From the NCBI RefSeq assembly GCF_000331995.1, contig NC_020134.1:2516627-2580626 (forward strand): DNA of 64,000 nucleotides, in the 5' to 3' direction. The stretch's first letter is position 1; every line of letters starts with the position of its first letter. The position numbers were made by a program, and so were the translations under genes. The notes under the pieces are model-generated. The model searched no databases. It was not told where the DNA came from and saw nothing but the letters and a program-made list of their open reading frames with translations. This document shows, piece by piece, positions 37,011 to 46,011 of this stretch. The DNA comes from Thermoclostridium stercorarium subsp. stercorarium DSM 8532. GTDB lineage: Bacteria; Bacillota; Clostridia; DSM-8532.

Positions 37011-38216
37011 TTAATTTGCTTTTCCTTCTTTCGGTTTTACCGGCGGAAGCTTTGAAAATACTTTGCCTATCGCCTCCATAGCCCTGTCCATCTGCTCTTT
37101 TGTGTGCGTTGCAGTATAACTCGTTCTGAGTAGGCACTGCCCGGGCGGTACAGCGGGAACTATTACAGGATTTACGTAAACCCCCTCTTCAAAAAGCATT
37201 TTCGTAGCCAAAAATGTCCTTTCGGTCTCATAGGTCATTATCGGAATAATCGGGGTTTCTGAGTCAAGTATCGGAATACCCATTTTTTTTAGCCCCTGCC
37301 TCATATAATCTGCAATACTCAGCAAATTCTTTATCCTCCACGGCTCCTGTTCTATAATTTCGAGGGCTTTCAAAGCTGCAGCGGCGTTAGCGGGAGGTAT
37401 TGACGCACTGAAGATAAAGGGGCGTGAATTATGCTTTACATAATGGATCACTTCCTCACTTGCGGCCATAAATCCGCCAAGGCTCGCCAAAGACTTACTG
37501 AAAGTACCCATTATGATATCCACTTTGTCTTCAAGGCCGTAGTACTCAGCCGTTCCACGGCCATGCTCACCTATAACGCCAAGGCCGTGGGCGTCATCCA
37601 CCATAACCCGTGCGCCGTATTTTTCGGCAAGTCTGACTATTTCGGGAAGATTGCATATATCGCCTCTCATACTGAATACGCCGTCTGTTACAATCAGCTT
37701 TCCCTTGTTATCGGGAATTTCCCTTAATTTCCTCTCCAGATCCTCCATGTCGTTATGCTCGTATCTTACCATTTTCGCATAGCTCAAACGGCAGGCATCG
37801 TAAATGCTCGCGTGGTTTTCCTTGTCACATATGATATAGTCATTTCTCCCCGCAAGCGCCGAAATTATGCCGAGATTACTCTGAAAACCGGTACTGAATG
37901 TCAGTGCGGCTTCTTTGTTCAGGAATTTAGCCAGCCTTTCTTCCAGTTCCATATGTAATTTCAGGGTTCCGTTCAAAAAACGCGATCCTGAGCATCCCGT
38001 GCCGTATTTAAGCAAAGCCTCCTTAGCGGCCTCTATTACACGTCTGTCTGATGTAAGTCCCTGGTAATTATTTGACCCAATCATAATTATATGGCGGCCT
38101 TCCATAATTACTTCGGTGTCCTGGCCGGTCTCAAGATAGTGAAAATACGGGTAAATCCCAGCTTCCATAGCTTCTTTCGCCGCTGTGTAATCATAACATT
38201 TTTGAAACAGGTCCAT
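37011..38216 (-). CDS. Alpha-oxoamine synthase family PLP enzyme (serine palmitoyltransferase/KBL-like)
   Basis: I chose the ATG at 38216 behind AAGGAG, giving 401 aa. The fold-type I PLP enzyme has IIMIGSNNYQGLTSD, GTGCSGSRFLNG, HASIYDACRLS, the aspartate in MVDDAHGLGVIGE and the PLP lysine in MGTFSKSLASLGGFM. The family joins an amino acid to an acyl-CoA: glycine C-acetyltransferase, AONS or serine palmitoyltransferase. The segments GTGCSGSRFLNGTLKLH and PVIVPAVPPGQCLLRTSYTATHT look more like bacterial serine palmitoyltransferase than KBL, but the substrate is not proven. It is divergent from an SDR gene 200 bp away. Confidence 0.88.
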   Translation of the reverse strand: MDLFQKCYDYTAAKEAMEAGIYPYFHYLETGQDTEVIMEGRHIIMIGSNNYQGLTSDRRVIEAAKEALLKYGTGCSGSRFLNGTLKLHMELEERLAKFLNKEAALTFSTGFQSNLGIISALAGRNDYIICDKENHASIYDACRLSYAKMVRYEHNDMEDLERKLREIPDNKGKLIVTDGVFSMRGDICNLPEIVRLAEKYGARVMVDDAHGLGVIGEHGRGTAEYYGLEDKVDIIMGTFSKSLASLGGFMAASEEVIHYVKHNSRPFIFSASIPPANAAAALKALEIIEQEPWRIKNLLSIADYMRQGLKKMGIPILDSETPIIPIMTYETERTFLATKMLFEEGVYVNPVIVPAVPPGQCLLRTSYTATHTKEQMDRAMEAIGKVFSKLPPVKPKEGKAN

Positions 38217-38419
38217 ACCAACATCTCCTTGTCCTTTATGAATCAGGCTGTTAAAAAAGTTACAAGCCGCATTTATTACTAAGTCATAATACCTGAAACA
38301 AAGGTAAATACAAAAATATTGTATCACACTTTTTTAAAATATCCATATATTTTTGATTTTTTGAAAGGTTTGTATTAGAATTGTTCTGAAATGGAAAATT
38401 TGTTCAAGGGGGCTTATTC

Positions 38420-39253
38420 ATGCCGCAAAGCGGAAAAGTTATAATTGTCACGGGAGCGTCTTCGGGGCTGGGTCTTGCGGTTGCTAACCATCTTGGAAAT
38501 ATGGGGCATAACGTCTATGCGGGCGCAAGATCCTTTAAAAATTCCAGCCCGGACAGCGGAAATCTTAAAAAGATGTATTTGGACGTCACCGACGAAAACT
38601 CGGTAAACGAATTTGTCCGGAGCGTCATCGACGCCGAAGGAAAAATAGACGTTCTTGTAAACTGCGCCGCCATGCTGGTTTTGGGGTCGGTGGAGGATAT
38701 TTCCATGTGTGAGTTCGAACAGGTTATAAACACAAACCTTATCGGAACGGTAAGAATGTGTAAGGCCGTACTGCCATATATGAGAGAAAGAAAAAACGGC
38801 CTTGTAATAAACTTCAGTTCCATAATGGGTCTTCTGGCAATACCTTTCCAATGTGCGTACAGCGCTTCAAAATTCGCAATAGAAGGTTTTTCTGAGGCAC
38901 TCAGCCTTGAAACCCGGGATTTCGGAATTAAGGTCGTGATTGTTGAACCCACCGATCACAAATCTGGCTCACAGAAATACAGACCTCATGCGAAAGGTGC
39001 AGCACTTGAAACTTCGCCGTACAGGGATATGTTTCTCAGGGTTACTGAAAAAATAGAATACGATGAATCCCATGGAAGTGAGCCCGAAAAACTGGCCGAA
39101 GTGATAGGCAGAATAATAGACAGTAAAAATCCGAAATTAAGGTATAAAATAGGCAAATTTGATCAGAAACTTTCGGTCGCCGCAAAACGGATACTGCCCG
39201 GAAGAATTTTCGAATCGGTTATTCGATCTTATTACAACTGCGTGAAAAAATAA
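38420..39253 (+). CDS. Short-chain dehydrogenase/reductase
   Basis: A classical SDR of 277 aa. The N-terminal NAD(P) motif is VTGASSGLGLAVA (TGxxxGxG). Other motifs are LVNCAA, the active-site serine in INFSSIMG and the YSASK catalytic tetrad residues (Y and K). SDRs reduce or oxidise alcohol and ketone groups with NAD(P)H. The adjacent, divergent gene encodes a serine-palmitoyltransferase-like enzyme, whose product (a 3-keto sphinganine) would be a logical substrate. That link is inference from position only. A Cys-cluster protein gene follows on the same strand. Confidence 0.92.
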   Translation: MPQSGKVIIVTGASSGLGLAVANHLGNMGHNVYAGARSFKNSSPDSGNLKKMYLDVTDENSVNEFVRSVIDAEGKIDVLVNCAAMLVLGSVEDISMCEFEQVINTNLIGTVRMCKAVLPYMRERKNGLVINFSSIMGLLAIPFQCAYSASKFAIEGFSEALSLETRDFGIKVVIVEPTDHKSGSQKYRPHAKGAALETSPYRDMFLRVTEKIEYDESHGSEPEKLAEVIGRIIDSKNPKLRYKIGKFDQKLSVAAKRILPGRIFESVIRSYYNCVKK

Positions 39254-39323
39254 TGTTTGCAATGGTTTTGATAAACCTGTATACTTGAAATTGCTGAGTC
39301 ATGGCGAAAACAGAAAGGGAATT

Positions 39324-39857
39324 ATGAATTCTGAATTAAAGTATAAAAAATTGTATAAAAAAGTCTGGGGAAAGCTGGAAAACATTACGCCTTTAAGTTT
39401 TGACTGCGGGCAGCTGTGCAACGCAAAATGCTGTACCGGCACTGATAACAACGGAATGCTGCTTTTCCCCGGAGAAGAATATTTATATGCCGGCAAGGGC
39501 TGGTGTTCGGTTAAAGACACCAATATAGTCCTTTCTGACGGGTATGTAATAAAGTTGCTGGTATGCGGCGGGGAATGTCCAAGGAACGAGCGTCCGCTGT
39601 CATGCAGAATCTTTCCTTTAATACCGTACCTGAATGAATACAGCAGAGTGGAGTTCAGGCTGGATCCAAGGAGTTTCGGGATTTGCCCCATTACCCGGGA
39701 CCCCGTTAAGTATCCGGTGGAGGAAGTTTTTATTGACAGACTGTATGAAGTTTTTCCGCCGCTGCTGAAAGATGGAAAAGTGGTGGAATTCATTGAAATA
39801 TTGTCGGAACAATATGACGGGTTAATGGACATTTTCCGGAAAATCTCCGGGGATTGA
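39324..39857 (+). CDS. YkgJ-like cysteine-cluster protein
   Basis: I prefer the ATG at 39324 behind AAAGGG over the upstream frame start at 39285, giving 177 aa. Cysteines are clustered as in YkgJ-type proteins: FDCGQLCNAKCCTG, then VCGGECPRNERPLSCRIFPL and GICPITRD. The pattern suggests binding of an iron-sulfur cluster or zinc. The partner and reaction are unknown. It follows the SDR by about 70 bp on the same strand and is convergent with the polysaccharide deacetylase gene. Confidence 0.75.
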   Translation: MNSELKYKKLYKKVWGKLENITPLSFDCGQLCNAKCCTGTDNNGMLLFPGEEYLYAGKGWCSVKDTNIVLSDGYVIKLLVCGGECPRNERPLSCRIFPLIPYLNEYSRVEFRLDPRSFGICPITRDPVKYPVEEVFIDRLYEVFPPLLKDGKVVEFIEILSEQYDGLMDIFRKISGD

Positions 39858-39904
39858 TATTGTTTCCCGAACACTACCAATCATGCCGGCGTTAATAATC
39901 GAAA

Positions 39905-40906
39905 CTAAAAATCAAGGCACTCTGAAAGCAGGTGCATCGTCAGGCCCTTTTCCTTTATTGCGCTGATTATATCGTCCAGCCTTGATGTGTCATAGGGATT
40001 AAAATGCAGAAGGACTATCGAACCTCCCGTCACTTTTTTCGAAATATGTTCAAGAACCTCCTCCGCTAATAAATCAACAGATTCCGTCTTTAAATCATGA
40101 TGCCTGAGTACCGCATAATAGCTTTCCAGATTCCATCCCACCGGAATATACCCCATTTCGGAAACAAGCTTTAATATCCTGTCACTGTCATTTCCCGCGC
40201 CACCCGGGAGACGAATGAACGGAAACTCCCGTTTCATCCTGTCTATATATTCCTGTCCCAGTACCTCTGCGGCATTCGCTTCCCACTCGGTTATTTCCTT
40301 TTTCGCCTCGTCATTGCTGAGCCGTGTAAGCCAAACGTGGTTCTGTGTATGGTTGCATATTATATGGCCTTCCTCAACGGCCTGTTTCCACAAATCAGCA
40401 TGGGTTTTCAGATACTTACCTATTATAAAAAAAGTGCCTTTCACATTGTGCTTTTTTAACACTTCCAGGACCTTTTTTACGGCTTTCTGATTTCCCCCGT
40501 CGTCAAATGTAAGGCAAATACGGGTTTCATCATTAAAACTTTTTACCGGGTACATCAGCTCAGAAGCGGCTTTCTCCTGATCCTGGGCAGGACTTGTCCC
40601 TGAGACTGGTTCGGGAGCCGGAGTCGGCGTAAAAACCGGAGTTGGAACCCGGGTCACGGTGACAGAAAGTCCGGCCGCAGGTGACGGTGTAAATTCCGGG
40701 TATGCCGTCGGCTCAGCCTTATTGGCATCAGTTTCAGAAACGGCATTTGATTCGGTTTCGGGTAAGGCGGAGCCTGAAGTTTCAGGGGAAGATACCTTAT
40801 TGTTTTCCTCATTCTCCATCGTTCTCGAAACCGTAACCGTTTTACAACCGCTTAAAAGGGTTATCATCAGAAAAAATATCAAACAGAAATAAAAAAACCT
40901 AACCAT
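39905..40906 (-). CDS. Polysaccharide deacetylase (NodB homology) lipoprotein
   Basis: The 333-aa precursor has a lipoprotein signal (FLMITLLSGC, lipidated cysteine near residue 21) and a Pro/Thr/Ser-rich tether of about 90 residues. A NodB catalytic domain follows: ICLTFDDGGNQ (metal aspartates), ICNHTQNHVWL (H-x3-H metal ligands), PFIRLPGGAGND and IVLLHFNPYD. Such enzymes remove N- or O-acetyl groups from peptidoglycan or other surface polysaccharide. The TFDDG-P position is G here, which is a mild variant. Monocistronic. Confidence 0.92.
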   Translation of the reverse strand: MVRFFYFCLIFFLMITLLSGCKTVTVSRTMENEENNKVSSPETSGSALPETESNAVSETDANKAEPTAYPEFTPSPAAGLSVTVTRVPTPVFTPTPAPEPVSGTSPAQDQEKAASELMYPVKSFNDETRICLTFDDGGNQKAVKKVLEVLKKHNVKGTFFIIGKYLKTHADLWKQAVEEGHIICNHTQNHVWLTRLSNDEAKKEITEWEANAAEVLGQEYIDRMKREFPFIRLPGGAGNDSDRILKLVSEMGYIPVGWNLESYYAVLRHHDLKTESVDLLAEEVLEHISKKVTGGSIVLLHFNPYDTSRLDDIISAIKEKGLTMHLLSECLDF

Positions 40907-41353
40907 TTGAAAATCTCCTTAAAACAAAAAATAATACGGCTTATCAGCCGCTCCATTTTACATCACATTGAGGATTATACCACAGATTGTCAGCACAGTA
41001 TAACCCTAAAAAATTTTTATTATTGATCGCTTTCTCCGTACAAATCACCGCCCCTACTTTCCAAATCGCAGGCGGTGGAATTTTAAGCCAGACATGCAAA
41101 GTCAGGTCCATACCACCCACCGAATTATTATCTTTGGATAACAGTCTATGGGATTGGAAAATCAAAAATTATTTAAAAAGTGTATTGAAGCAATTTGCAT
41201 TATATAATATTATATAAACTTAGAAAGTTTTAGAAATGAAATTTTGAAAACTTAAAATTGCATTTTCCATTTTTACCGACTTATTATTGTCTGCTTAAAC
41301 AGCTTGTGCAAAACATTAAACCTCACATTTCATAGGTTAAGGAGCTAAATAAT
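40907..41353. other. Gap between the deacetylase and carB
   Basis: About 450 bp without a supported gene. A 73-codon minus-strand frame at 40944-41165 contains LHVWLKIPPPAIWKVGAV but has no ribosome binding site that I can see and no family, so I do not call it. The carB leader shows no recognised PyrR or T-box structure. Confidence 0.45.
41185..41213 (+). promoter_or_regulatory. Possible promoter of carB
   Basis: TTGAAG, 17 bp, TATTAT lies about 140 bp before carB. Spacing is ideal and matches are moderate. Confidence 0.45.
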
Positions 41354-44300
41354 ATGCCAAAAAGAACTGATATTAAAAAGATTCTCATTATTGGTTCAGG
41401 GCCGATTGTAATCGGCCAGGCGTGCGAATTTGACTATTCGGGCACTCAGGCCTGCAAAGCTTTAAAAAAGCTTGGTTACGAAATTGTACTTGTAAACTCC
41501 AATCCGGCCACAATTATGACCGATCCCGGCATTGCAGATGCCACGTATATTGAACCCCTGAACGTTGAACGGTTAACCCAAATCATTGAAAAAGAACGTC
41601 CCGACGCACTTCTTCCGAATCTGGGCGGTCAGTCAGCGTTAAATCTCTGTTCAGAACTGTCAAAAGCAGGAATCCTCGAAAAGTATAACGTCGAAGTAAT
41701 TGGTGTGAAGGTTGATGCCATTGAACGCGGCGAAGACAGAATAGCATTCAAGGAAACAATGCGGAAGCTGGGTATTGAAACTCCCCGCAGTATGCCTGCC
41801 TACAGTGTTGAGGAAGCAGAAAGAATCGCCCTTGAGCTTGGTTTTCCTGTTGTTATACGCCCTGCATATACGCTTGGTGGCACAGGCGGCGGGCTTGTTT
41901 ATAACATTGAGGAACTGAGGCAGGTCGCAAGCCGTGGTATTTCTGCAAGCATGGTGGGACAAATCCTGATTGAGGAATCGGTGCTTGGTTGGGAAGAACT
42001 TGAGGTTGAAGTGGTTCGCGACTCCAAAAATCAGATGGTGGCGGTATGTTTTATTGAAAATATTGATGCAATGGGAGTACACACGGGTGATTCGATTTGT
42101 GTTGCGCCGATGCTTACAATAAGTCCCCAGTTGCAGCAACGGCTCCGGGAATATGCCTTCAGAGTCGTTGAAGCAATAGAAGTAATCGGCGGTACAAATG
42201 TCCAGTTTGCCCACGACCCGGTGACAGACAGGATCGTTATTATTGAAATCAATCCTCGCACATCCCGTTCATCAGCTCTTGCATCAAAAGCCACCGGCTT
42301 TCCGATTGCCTTTATTTCAGCAATGCTGTCTGTAGGAATAACTCTTGACGAAATTCCGTATTACAAAGGCGGTACCCTTGACAAATATACGCCGTCGGCT
42401 GACTATGTGGTGGTTAAATACCCGCGCTGGGCTTTTGAAAAATTCAAGGACGCAAAGGACCAGCTTGGAACGCAGATGAAAGCCGTGGGCGAAGTAATGA
42501 GTATAGGCAAAAATTACAAGGAAGCCCTTCAGAAAGCCGTGCGTTCTCTGGAAATCGGACGCTATGGCTTTGGTTTCGCAAAAAACTACAATTCACTGGG
42601 GTTAAAGGAATTACTGGATCTTTTGATTGAACCTTCAAGCGAACGCCAGTTTATAATATATGAAGCGCTGCGCAAAGGTGCGGATGTTGATCAGCTCAGC
42701 AGAATCACCCATATCAAAAAATGGTTCATCCAGCAGATGAAGGAACTGGTTGAGCTGGAAGAAGAAATATTGAAATATAAAGGATCCAGGCTTCCTGATG
42801 AATTGCTTATAAAAGCAAAAAAAGACGGTTTTGCCGACAAATACATTGCAATGCTTTTGGACACAAGCGAAGAAGAAATACGGAAACAAAGAATTGGGCT
42901 TGGCGTTGTGCAGGAGTGGGATACAGTTCCTGTAAGCGGCGTTGAAAATGCCTGTTATTATTATTCCACATATAACGGCTCAAAAAAGAAAGAAACATGC
43001 ACTTCAAACGCAAAACCGAAGGTTATGGTCCTGGGCGGAGGTCCAAACCGCATAGGCCAGGGAATAGAATTTGATTATTGCTGCGTCCATGCCGCTTTCG
43101 CACTCCGCGATCTGGGGTATGAGACGATTATTGTCAACTGTAACCCCGAAACTGTCTCAACCGACTACGACACATCCGACCGCCTGTATTTTGAACCTCT
43201 TACGGTAGAAGACGTATTAAGCATTTATGAACATGAAAAGCCGGCCGGAATAATAATCCAGTTTGGAGGGCAGACTCCGCTGAATATTGCCGGGGAACTT
43301 GCAAAAGCCGGTGTAAGGATCCTGGGCACAACCCCTGAAACGGTTGATACAGCTGAAGACAGAGATCTGTTTAGGCATATGATGGATAAGCTGAACATTC
43401 CGATGCCGGAGTCGGGAATGGCAAGCAATCTTAACGAAGCCCTGGAAATTGCCGAAAGAATCGGTTATCCGTTAATGGTAAGACCGTCTTATGTGCTGGG
43501 CGGACGCGGCATGGAAGTGATATATGATCAGGAAATGCTTGAAAGATACGTTTCCGAAGCCAAAGGCGTTACCCCCGATCGTCCGCTGCTTATAGACAAA
43601 TTCCTTGAAAACGCCATTGAAGCCGAAGCCGATGCTCTGTCGGACGGCAGCAATACCTTTGTACCTGCGGTGATGGAGCATATAGAACTTGCCGGAATTC
43701 ATTCAGGGGATTCGGCGTGCGTAATACCGCCAATCAGCCTTAAACCCGAGCATATACGGACAATATCCGAATACACGGCCAAGATTGCAAACGAATTAAA
43801 GGTTGTCGGGTTAATGAATATTCAGTATGCCGTCTGCAACGACAGGGTTTATGTGCTTGAGGCAAATCCCCGCGCGTCCAGGACGGTACCACTGGTGTCA
43901 AAGGTTTGCAATATACAAATGGCGCGGCTTGCCACCGAAATCATTATTGCCGCAGAAAGGGGCATGAAATCTCCGGTACCCGAATTGAAACACAGAAAGA
44001 TAACCCACTTCGGAGTTAAGGAAGCGGTATTCCCGTTTAACATGTTCCCTGAAGTTGATCCGCTGCTGGGTCCTGAGATGCGTTCCACCGGAGAGGTGCT
44101 GGGAATTGCCAACTCGTTCGGCCTGGCATATTTCAAAGCCCAGGAGGCAACCAAGGTTCCTCTTCCGACGAAAGGCGCCGTTTTGATGAGCATTGCGGAC
44201 AGGGATAAACCATACCTTCTTGAGATTGCGCAAAAATTTGCAGAACTTGATTTTGAAATAATCGCCACCGAGGGAACGTATAATTATCTTACGAATAACG

Positions 44301-44587
44301 GGATAAAGTGCCGGAAAGTAAAAAAAATGTATGAAGGAAGGCCTAATATTGTGGATTTAATCCTCAACGGGGAAATACAGCTCATAGTGAATACCCCTGC
44401 TGGAAAACAGAGCCAGCATGATGATTCATACATAAGGAAAAGCGCAATAAGGTATAAAATCCCGTATATTACCACAATGACCGCGGCCCTTGCAAGTGCT
44501 AAAGGTATTGCAGCATACAGGGCAAATCATGAGAAAGACGACAAGGTAAAGTCTCTTCAGGGCTACCATGCGGACATTGACAAATAG
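41354..44587 (+). CDS. carB: Carbamoyl-phosphate synthase large subunit
   Basis: CarB makes carbamoyl phosphate for pyrimidine and arginine synthesis from bicarbonate, ATP and ammonia supplied by the glutaminase CarA. The 1077-aa protein has the two homologous ATP-grasp halves: KILIIGSGPIVIGQACEFDY, PAYTLGGTGGG and EINPRTSRSSALASKATG in the first, and VMVLGGGPNRIGQGIEFDY, RPSYVLGGRGMEVIY and EANPRASRTVPLVSKV in the second. A C-terminal MGS-like domain (TAALASAKGIAAYRA) would bind allosteric effectors. CarA is not adjacent in this window. A PurF-like gene follows after about 20 bp in the same direction and is probably co-transcribed. Confidence 0.98.
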   Translation: MPKRTDIKKILIIGSGPIVIGQACEFDYSGTQACKALKKLGYEIVLVNSNPATIMTDPGIADATYIEPLNVERLTQIIEKERPDALLPNLGGQSALNLCSELSKAGILEKYNVEVIGVKVDAIERGEDRIAFKETMRKLGIETPRSMPAYSVEEAERIALELGFPVVIRPAYTLGGTGGGLVYNIEELRQVASRGISASMVGQILIEESVLGWEELEVEVVRDSKNQMVAVCFIENIDAMGVHTGDSICVAPMLTISPQLQQRLREYAFRVVEAIEVIGGTNVQFAHDPVTDRIVIIEINPRTSRSSALASKATGFPIAFISAMLSVGITLDEIPYYKGGTLDKYTPSADYVVVKYPRWAFEKFKDAKDQLGTQMKAVGEVMSIGKNYKEALQKAVRSLEIGRYGFGFAKNYNSLGLKELLDLLIEPSSERQFIIYEALRKGADVDQLSRITHIKKWFIQQMKELVELEEEILKYKGSRLPDELLIKAKKDGFADKYIAMLLDTSEEEIRKQRIGLGVVQEWDTVPVSGVENACYYYSTYNGSKKKETCTSNAKPKVMVLGGGPNRIGQGIEFDYCCVHAAFALRDLGYETIIVNCNPETVSTDYDTSDRLYFEPLTVEDVLSIYEHEKPAGIIIQFGGQTPLNIAGELAKAGVRILGTTPETVDTAEDRDLFRHMMDKLNIPMPESGMASNLNEALEIAERIGYPLMVRPSYVLGGRGMEVIYDQEMLERYVSEAKGVTPDRPLLIDKFLENAIEAEADALSDGSNTFVPAVMEHIELAGIHSGDSACVIPPISLKPEHIRTISEYTAKIANELKVVGLMNIQYAVCNDRVYVLEANPRASRTVPLVSKVCNIQMARLATEIIIAAERGMKSPVPELKHRKITHFGVKEAVFPFNMFPEVDPLLGPEMRSTGEVLGIANSFGLAYFKAQEATKVPLPTKGAVLMSIADRDKPYLLEIAQKFAELDFEIIATEGTYNYLTNNGIKCRKVKKMYEGRPNIVDLILNGEIQLIVNTPAGKQSQHDDSYIRKSAIRYKIPYITTMTAALASAKGIAAYRANHEKDDKVKSLQGYHADIDK

Positions 44588-44610
44588 CAAGTTTAAGGAG
44601 TGTGCTGTCC

Positions 44611-46011
44611 TTGGGAGGAATATTTGGAGTTGTTTCAAAGAATGACTGTGTAATGGACCTTTATTTCGGTACCGATTACCACTCCCACCTCGGAACAAGC
44701 CGGGGTGGGATGGCGGTATGGTCGGGCCGTTCCTTTTCCAGGTCAATACATAATATTGAAAACGTCCAGTTCCGCTCGAAATTTGAAGTGGATTTGTCCT
44801 CAATGAGCGGGAATATGGGTATAGGCTGCATCAGTGACAACGAACCCCAGCCGTTGCTTGTCCGCTCCCATCTGGGGCATTATGCAATTACTACCGTCGG
44901 ACGTATAAATAATCTGGATGAACTTGTTGACCACTGTTTGAAATCCAATCTGATGCATTTCCTTGAAATGACGCGTGGCGAAATAAATCCGACCGAAGTG
45001 GTTTCAGCATTAATTGACCGGGAAAGCACGATTAAAGACGGTATATTGCGTGTTCAGGAAACGATTGACGGTTCATGTTCGTTGCTGGTATTAACCAACA
45101 ACGGCATATACGCCGCGCGGGATCGTCTGGGGAGAACCCCGCTTGTTATCGGGAAAAAGGAAGGGGCTTATTGCGTTTCGTTTGAGTCCTGTGCTTTTGC
45201 CAATCTCGGTTACAGCATGCATTATGAGCTCGGTCCCGGCGAAATAGTGCTTATAACTCCCGACGGCATTGAACAGCTTAATCCGCCCGGGAATAAAATG
45301 AAAATTTGCTCTTTCCTGTGGGTTTATTTCGGTTATCCCTCTTCAACTTATGAAGGCGTTAATGTGGAAATAATGCGGAACAGGAACGGTGCGATCATGG
45401 CAAGAAATGACAAAGTGGATGTTGACTATGTAGCCGGAATCCCTGATTCAGGCGTAGCTCATGCAATAGGCTATTCGAACGAAGCAAAAATACCCTATGT
45501 AAGGCCGTTTATCAAATACACCCCTACATGGTCAAGAAGTTTTATACCTCAAACCCAGGAAATGAGAAACCTTATCGCCAAAATGAAACTTATGCCAATT
45601 GTGGATCTGATAAACGGTAAAAAAATTTTATTCTGCGACGATTCTATAGTCCGCGGCACACAAATGAAGGAAACCGTCCAGTTCCTGTACAGCCATAACG
45701 CAAAAGAAGTTCATATTCGCTCGGCTTGCCCGCCGTTGCTGTTTAACTGCAAATACCACAATTTTTCAAGGTCAAAATCTGAAATGGAACTGATTACAAG
45801 GCGAGCGATCCAGTTCCTTGAAGGGGACAGTAACGCCCATCTGGACGAGTACTGCGACCACAGGACCGAAAGATACTGCCGCATGGTGGAATACATCGGA
45901 AAACAGCTTAACTTTACCACACTGAAATATCAGACTCTTCCCGATATGCTCGATGCAATCGGTCTTCCCCATGAAAACCTGTGTACCTATTGCTGGAACG
46001 GTTTGGAATAA
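44611..46011 (+). CDS. PurF-like (amidophosphoribosyltransferase) paralogue lacking the N-terminal cysteine
   Basis: I read the start as TTG at 44611, 10 nt after AAGGAG, giving MGGIFGVVSKN and 466 aa; a GTG three codons earlier is too close to that site. The body is PurF-like: an Ntn-type N-terminal domain, then the iron-sulfur ligand-like residues in ICSFLWVYFGYPSS, the PRPP loop ILFCDDSIVRGTQ and the terminal CTYCWNG. In true PurF, cysteine follows the initiator or a propeptide (CGIFGV) and is the glutaminase nucleophile. Here glycine occupies that place, so glutamine hydrolysis is predicted to be lost. It sits about 20 bp after carB. The role is unknown. Confidence 0.88.
   Translation: MGGIFGVVSKNDCVMDLYFGTDYHSHLGTSRGGMAVWSGRSFSRSIHNIENVQFRSKFEVDLSSMSGNMGIGCISDNEPQPLLVRSHLGHYAITTVGRINNLDELVDHCLKSNLMHFLEMTRGEINPTEVVSALIDRESTIKDGILRVQETIDGSCSLLVLTNNGIYAARDRLGRTPLVIGKKEGAYCVSFESCAFANLGYSMHYELGPGEIVLITPDGIEQLNPPGNKMKICSFLWVYFGYPSSTYEGVNVEIMRNRNGAIMARNDKVDVDYVAGIPDSGVAHAIGYSNEAKIPYVRPFIKYTPTWSRSFIPQTQEMRNLIAKMKLMPIVDLINGKKILFCDDSIVRGTQMKETVQFLYSHNAKEVHIRSACPPLLFNCKYHNFSRSKSEMELITRRAIQFLEGDSNAHLDEYCDHRTERYCRMVEYIGKQLNFTTLKYQTLPDMLDAIGLPHENLCTYCWNGLE

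Noticed and set aside
38217-38327. N-terminal extension of the alpha-oxoamine synthase (37 codons)
   Set aside because: The strong AAGGAG site and family alignment favour the internal ATG at 38216.
40944-41165. 73-codon minus-strand frame with LHVWLKIPPPAIWKVGAV and several cysteines
   Set aside because: No ribosome binding site, no recognised family, and it lies in an otherwise gene-free gap. It could be a remnant, but nothing supports translation.
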